Shown in pieces: positions 59,157 to 64,000 of a stretch of 64,000 bases of DNA. The first letter of the stretch is position 1; the number at the start of each line of letters is the position of its first letter. Made by a program: the position numbers and the translations under genes. This DNA is from Saccharum officinarum (taxonomy: Eukaryota > Streptophyta > Magnoliopsida > Poales > Poaceae), in the NCBI GenBank assembly GCA_020631735.1, contig CM036231.1:957831-1021830 (forward strand), read 5' to 3'. The notes beneath the pieces are model-generated. The model saw nothing but the letters and a program-made list of their open reading frames with translations, was not told the origin of the DNA and did no database searches.

Positions 59157-59501
59157 GTGGGGGGTGGCTTCGCAAGCGGCGGTGCAGCGTCGGCAAGCGG
59201 TGGGGCGGCATCGGCAAACGACAACGACGTCCTCGGCGAGATGGCAGGCGACAGAGCAGTGACTGCAACTTCACGTCGCGGCAAGAAGGGCGCCAGCAGG
59301 TCCACTTCATCTCCCTCTTCCCCGAGAGCTCCACAGCCGCTGCCTGGTGCGCCACCGCCGGCTGCGCCTCCTCAGGTGGGATTCCCCTTCCCCCTGCAGC
59401 CACCGCCACCATCAATTGATGGTTTCTGGCTCCGATCTGGCAGCAGCAGTGAGCTGGTCACTCACCACAAGGAAATCAATCTCCAAATATGTGGTAGGTA
59501 G
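59157..59501 (+). CDS. Hypothetical GC-rich ORF, doubtful
   Basis: 114 codons, with Gly/Ala/Ser repeats at the start (a GCAAGCGGTGGGG-type DNA repeat), a basic patch (SRRGKKGAS), then a Pro-rich stretch and a short tail. I recognise no domain. It ends inside a Tourist-like MITE at 59497. The base composition differs from the AT-rich flanks. It may be a first exon or a chance frame. Confidence 0.2.
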   Translation: MGGGFASGGAASASGGAASANDNDVLGEMAGDRAVTATSRRGKKGASRSTSSPSSPRAPQPLPGAPPPAAPPQVGFPFPLQPPPPSIDGFWLRSGSSSELVTHHKEINLQICGR

Positions 59502-59740
59502 TGTTTAGATGGTGTAAAAGTTGGTGTAAAGTTCCTGTAGCACTTTTCGTTGTTATTTGGTAAAATTTATTCAATCATGGATTAACTAGGCTCAAAAGAT
59601 TCGTCTTGACATTTATAGACAAATTGTGCAATTAGTTATTTTTTTTACCTACATTTAATACTCCAGGTATGCGTCCAAAGATTCGATGTGACGGGAAATC
59701 TTGTAAAATTTTTGGAACTTTGAATGAACTAAACGCACAC
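59497..59740. mobile_element. Tourist-like MITE (TSD GTA)
   Basis: It starts GGTAGTGTTTAGATGG and ends GAACTAAACGCACAC, flanked by GTA. The core AAAAGATTCGTCTTGACA is the reverse of the common core. Confidence 0.7.
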
Positions 59741-60045
59741 GTAATCTCTCGTGTCTTTCTTTAGATTTGCCCCGATCTGCCAGTAGCAGTCTAGCAGATG
59801 TTCAGTTCCTGAATTGCAGTAGCAAATGTGCAGTAGCCTTTCTTAATTCGATTTGTTAGATTTGCAGTTTCTGAATGTGCCTGAATCTTATATTTCTGAA
59901 TCCTACAGTGTTAGATTTACAGTTTATAAATTCAGATAGCAATGCATTTGCATGTGTGAGCCTGAAACCTGATGCATTTAGAACCTGATAAGACCGTTCA
60001 AGCATGTGTGTGCCTGAAACCTGATGCATTTGCATGTTGTATGTA

Positions 60046-60293
60046 GGCTGTGTTTACTTCCTCAAAAAAAAAGTACCGTGCAAACAAAAGAGTCCCCGTC
60101 ACATTAAATTTACGACACATGCATGGAGTACTAAATGTAGATGAAATCAAAAACTAATTGTACAGCTTGGTTATACTTTGCGAGACGAACGTTTTGAACC
60201 TAATTAGTCAACGGTTGGACACTATTTACCAAATAAAGCCAAAACATGCTACAGTACTTTTTTTTACACCTTTTCGCGGAACTAAACACACCC
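60046..60293. mobile_element. Tourist-like MITE (TSD GTA)
   Basis: It starts GGCTGTGTTTACTTCC and ends CGGAACTAAACACACCC, flanked by GTA at 60043-60045 and 60294-60296. Confidence 0.8.
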
Positions 60294-60624
60294 GTAGTAG
60301 AAAATTTAGAAAAACATGATACAGATTCCTGACGGTCCAAGACACGAGTCAAATGACGCAAGAAGCGAAGGCTATTCGTGACCAAGCACTGGCTTCTTTA
60401 ACACAGAAGCTGTTTGGAAAGGCATCAACAGCTACCTGATGCTATCTTGGTCTCCTATATTTCACTGAATTTTTGCAGGACAAGGAGTGACATGGCTTCG
60501 GAGGTGGAATTTTGCAGAACAGTTGCCTGTAGCAGCTAGTTTCTTAATTTTATTTTGTGTACCGGCTGTTATCTTGAAGCATGTGTGAACTGAAACCTGC
60601 TGCTATCTTGGTGATATTTGTACA

Positions 60625-61125
60625 CCGTTCGTCTACACGGCCGTTTAGTCTGTTTGAACACCGTTTAAACGGTAAATAGAAGTCAGCCGTGTTGTTTAGG
60701 CCCTAAACGGTGAATTAAACGGTTGGGCCGTTTAAACCCGTTTAAACCGTTTAATCCTGTCTAAACGGTCTAAACAAAATCAGATTAAACGTGATTAAAT
60801 AAGTTAAACAACTATTTAATCCATAATTAAGTGAATTAAAGGACTACGTCTATCACAATCAACATGAAACTAACTAACATTGTAATTATATAAAGTGTTG
60901 TGGGATTTAGATTTCTTCCAACAAGATTATTTGGTAGAATATTTGATTTTTACATGTGTAAATATGTATGGGTTCTAGCCAATTTTATTTTTACCTACAT
61001 AAATATGTATATTTTATTGTTATTGTACAAAACCGTTTAGGGCGTTTAACTCCGTTTAAACGGTCTAAATGCTAAATGAAGGGTGACCGACTGTTTACCG
61101 TTTAGTGTTTAGGAAAACATTGTAT
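60625..61125. mobile_element. Element with dense GTTTAAACGG palindromes at both ends
   Basis: 60640-60775 holds about ten copies of CGTTTA / TAAACGG, several as the perfect palindrome CCGTTTAAACGG. A second cluster lies at 61028-61105. The AT-rich middle (60775-61025) lacks them. Subterminal clusters of a short motif are typical of hAT-type transposons. It lies between copies of GAAACCTGCTGCTATCTTGG (60591 and 61178). Confidence 0.55.
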
Positions 61126-62103
61126 TTGTAGTGTGAAACCTGATGCTATCCTGATGCGGTTATCTTGGTGATATCTTGGTGAAACCTGCTGCTATCTTGG
61201 TGATATTTGTAGTGTGATTGCGTTTGAAAGAGTTTCATGGCATGACATGTATTTTAGTGGCCGAAGTACTATGTTTAGTTTAGGTATAATTTCAAACAAC
61301 TACATTGTTGTATGGTACATTGGATCACAACATCATGATACATTAACTGTTGCAACTTGTCTTGAAAAGAATGAAATGAAACCCCCCACTGAGAGAGGTA
61401 GTTTCATTCCTCAAATCAAGTCTCCAAAGCTGATGTGGCAATCTTTTTTTTTCGCGATCGGACCCACCAGCCTAGATTTTATTAAGAGGAAAGGAGTTTA
61501 AAACACAAAGAACAAAGGTAAGCTCCGACGGTGGCGAGGGGCCATCGCAAGCAGCTGACATGGCAATCTTAGAAACTGGGAAATGAAATCCTCCGCTGAG
61601 ACTGGCCTAAAAAAATTTGTGAGTCATAGATAAGTGTTCCTAGGCACGATTTTCTCAGCCTAAGATCCAAAATTACTATCTGACAGCACACTCAAACAGA
61701 TGTGCCAAATGTCAAATCGTGTGCGGTCCTCGTGGTTTGCGAATGATTGATACTTATGTAACGGCCGCTACCGCTTTCGGTGGGTGAAAGCGGAAGTGTG
61801 ATCTGAGTGGCACTGAGTGTGGGATAAATAATCTTGGTCCAATAGATAATTTCTAATTATTTTAAATGAAACTCAAATGCCTATTCATGTGTCCATACAA
61901 AAAGAAACTGGTCGAACTTTAGTTCTATCTTACTAGTTGAAGTGAAAGATGCCATGCTTAAAAATGAAAGGCCTTTCCACTCCGCAAGTCTAGCGTGGGA
62001 GAGACAACATGCAATAATTGTCCACTTCACCGGGCTAGACCAGGGCCATGACGAAGGCGTTAGTGTGAAACCTCCATTGAAATTCAGCCCACGGCCTCGG
62101 CCC
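61126..62103. other. Unassigned DNA
   Basis: Repeated CTGCTATCTTGGTGATAT phrases occur at 61155-61215. 61445-61500 (T-run then CGCGATCGGACCCACCAGCC) looks like the reversed poly(A) end of a LINE. No gene is recognised. Confidence 0.35.
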
Positions 62104-62159
62104 TATATATACGACCTATCAGCGACCACCAAAGCACATCTATTAGAGTTAGGGTTTTG
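62104..62159 (+). promoter_or_regulatory. Promoter-like segment (TATA plus telo-box)
   Basis: TATATATA at 62104-62111 follows CGGCCC, and AGGGTTTTG (telo-box type) lies at 62151-62159, about 45 bp downstream. This pairing is typical of ribosomal protein and other growth-related plant promoters. Only a 38-codon ORF (ATG at 62203) follows, and no known gene. Confidence 0.35.
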
Positions 62160-62483
62160 CCTCTTTCCGTTGCTCCGCCGCCATCACCGCCTCTCCATCT
62201 AAATGTTTGATGTGTCGTCGTCGTTCTCTCCAACCCAAACATCTATGTGTACTGGTGATTGGGAGAGCAAGTCTCCTAACTCACTCACCCTTGTGATCTG
62301 GTTTTGCATGACTGCTTGACGATCTACATGATGGCTCGTCTTCCATCCAATTCAAGCGATGCTTACTATCGTCTCTGCTGCCCCATTGCTTGGACCCGTC
62401 TTCGCCAACATTATCAACAACATCGTCGTTCCTCCACCACCACCCATGGTCTGTGTGCCGTGATGGCGTGATCCAATATACTA

Positions 62484-62724
62484 CCTCCAGTCCAGTTTAT
62501 AAGGCGTAGTCAAATATCACAGTTCTTCTAAATTACACTTTGAACATTTATTTTATTTTATATTATATTGTTTATGATTATTGAATAATACAATTGATCA
62601 CAAATCTAATAGTGTCAAGTTTGTATTATAATAGTTAAAACATATTAGCCAAATTATTTGTCAAAGATTATAAAGTTTGACTCTTAATTTACGTGAAATG
62701 CCTTATAAACTGGACCGGAGTGAG
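62484..62724. mobile_element. Stowaway-like MITE (TSD TA)
   Basis: It starts CCTCCAGTCCAGTTTATAAG and ends CTTATAAACTGGACCGGAG, flanked by TA. The ends are near-perfect inverted copies. Confidence 0.85.
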
Positions 62725-62726
62725 TA

Positions 62727-63142
62727 CTACTTAAACATCTCAGTTTAGCGGCGTTGTTTAAATCCGATAGTATGTTAGAAAATTAAGTGTTAATCCCTCT
62801 ATTTTTAGCCTTTTCTAGGGATTAGCTGAAGACCCTGACGCCTGACGGTCCTGTGCCTGCCATCTTAGCTGGCTTCGCCACACGCTTCGGCACACGAGAG
62901 CCTCGGCAAAATATCGTATGCCAGTTCGCACATGCATGCTCCTACTCGTCACTCGCGGAAGACTCTGCAGCTGCCCGCTTCCGTCGGGTAGAGGCAGAGC
63001 TAGCGAAACAAAACCAATCGGGACCAGGGACGGTTCGCCGCGGCCGGGGTCTGTGCGGTGGCCCGTCATCTTTTGTTTAATCACGGCATGTACTCCAATT
63101 GTTAGTGCGCGGTCTGCTAAACTGGTTCTGATTGAGTTGGAC
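62727..63142. other. Unassigned DNA
   Basis: A GC-richer patch (62830-63070) has frames on both strands but nothing recognisable. Confidence 0.35.
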
Positions 63143-63145
63143 CGA

Positions 63146-63372
63146 GGCCATGTTTAGTTCCAAAAATTTCCAAGATTTCCCGTCACATCGAATGTTTGGA
63201 CATATGTATGGAGCATTAAATGTAGACGGAAAAAACTAATTACACGGTTTGGTAGAAACCACGAGACGAATCTTTTGAGGCTAATTAGTCCATGATTGGA
63301 CACTAATTGACAAATACAAACGAAAGTGCTACAGTACCAAAGCCAAAAAAAAATCACGAACTAAACACACCC
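63146..63372. mobile_element. Tourist-like MITE (TSD CGA)
   Basis: It starts GGCCATGTTTAGTTCC and ends CGAACTAAACACACCC, flanked by CGA at 63143-63145 and 63373-63375. It carries the usual core CGAGACGAATCTTTTGAGGC. Confidence 0.8.
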
Positions 63373-63560
63373 CGAATCTGCAGGATCCGAAACGGTTCAA
63401 CCGAAATTGAAGCCCACTGAAAGTTCAGAAAAAGGGCGCCTCTTTTGGCTCGGGGCGATTTTATTTTATATAAGCGGCAACAACTTAAAAGAAATTACCG
63501 TGTTCATAACATTCCCTGCTGCAGGGCAAAAGTACCGAATCACCTATGACTCCTCCCTTA

Positions 63561-63691
63561 GGCCTCGTTTGGCTGTGCTGATAAGCCGGCTGAAAAATAC
63601 CGTTGCCTGATTTGGTGTGAGAGAAAAATACTGTTCCGACTGAAAAAAAACAAGCTGAAAAGTACGGATTATAAACCGGATGAACAGGGCC
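63561..63691. mobile_element. Short MITE of the GGCCTCGTTTGG family
   Basis: It starts GGCCTCGTTTGGCTGTGC and ends GGATGAACAGGGCC. GTGAGAGAAAAATACTG is shared with the element at 24693-24805. Confidence 0.6.
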
Positions 63692-64000
63692 TCAATCGTT
63701 CTACCCACTCCTATTTTTTTTTAAATTTATCTACGAAGATGATAGGTGAATGAACCGCACTCCATTAATCACTTCCTTCCCGGATAGCAGCAGTAGCAGT
63801 CACGTAACCACGGGTATACGGATATGGATTACAATAAGCTAGTAGGAGTATGTCCAAGCGCCGTCATTTTCATAAGAGAAGGTCAACTGGGAGGACTGGC
63901 ACGTCACCAGAGGGCCAGAGCACAGCACGGCCGTCGACACGGGACAGCATAACACCACCACCAGCCTTTCTATAGCGACTCGTATTCCCGCGCCTCGCGC
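63692..64000. other. Unassigned window end
   Basis: I see no gene, repeat or known signal. The sequence turns GC-rich at the edge, possibly the promoter of a gene beyond the window. Confidence 0.3.

Overview
This is nuclear DNA of a grass. The genes have introns, there is a plant-type replication-dependent histone H3, and most of the sequence is retrotransposons and small Tourist, Stowaway and hAT-type elements typical of Panicoideae. An Andropogoneae genome of the Sorghum, Saccharum or Miscanthus kind is my best guess from the repeat families. That is inference; no species can be proved from the sequence alone. A run of 100 Ns (26575-26674) shows it is an assembled scaffold.

Layout. 1-13171 is a retrotransposon nest. 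A young Ty3/gypsy chromovirus (Tekay/Del type, minus strand, LTRs of about 2.76 kb, 3' LTR cut by the window edge) sits inside the LTR of an older relative, which lies against or inside a copia-type LTR. 13732-18205 is a large imperfect inverted duplication carrying insertions, including a small element embedded in a (TA)n microsatellite. 18274-20340 holds a long-TIR MITE and a decayed Reina-like chromovirus. 20345-26574 is mostly unassigned DNA with scattered MITEs. 26675-38148 is the 3' part of a Tat-type Ty3/gypsy element: decayed pol on the plus strand, a five-exon spliced antisense gene on the minus strand, about four copies of a ~498 bp tandem repeat, and one LTR with its own 50 bp minisatellite.

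The genic part starts near 39.7 kb. It contains an intronless histone H3.1 gene (40111-40521, plus), a five-exon GDSL esterase/lipase gene (41507-43075, minus), a five-exon UBA-like protein gene (51837-56646, minus) and a truncated WPP-domain (MAF1-like) gene (57436-57792, plus) divergent from the UBA gene. Between the GDSL and UBA genes lies a candidate gene-fragment-carrying Mutator-like element (about 45.9-50.9 kb). The last 6 kb is MITE-rich and has a promoter-like stretch with no recognisable gene behind it.

The cellular genes do not form a pathway; they are neighbours on a chromosome. The most interesting signals are: the spliced antisense gene in the Tat element; the extra ORF upstream of gag in the young chromovirus, and the contrast between its nearly identical LTRs and its broken ORFs; two tandem Tourist pairs that share one target-site duplication; the large inverted duplication; and non-canonical GC-AG introns in both multi-exon genes.
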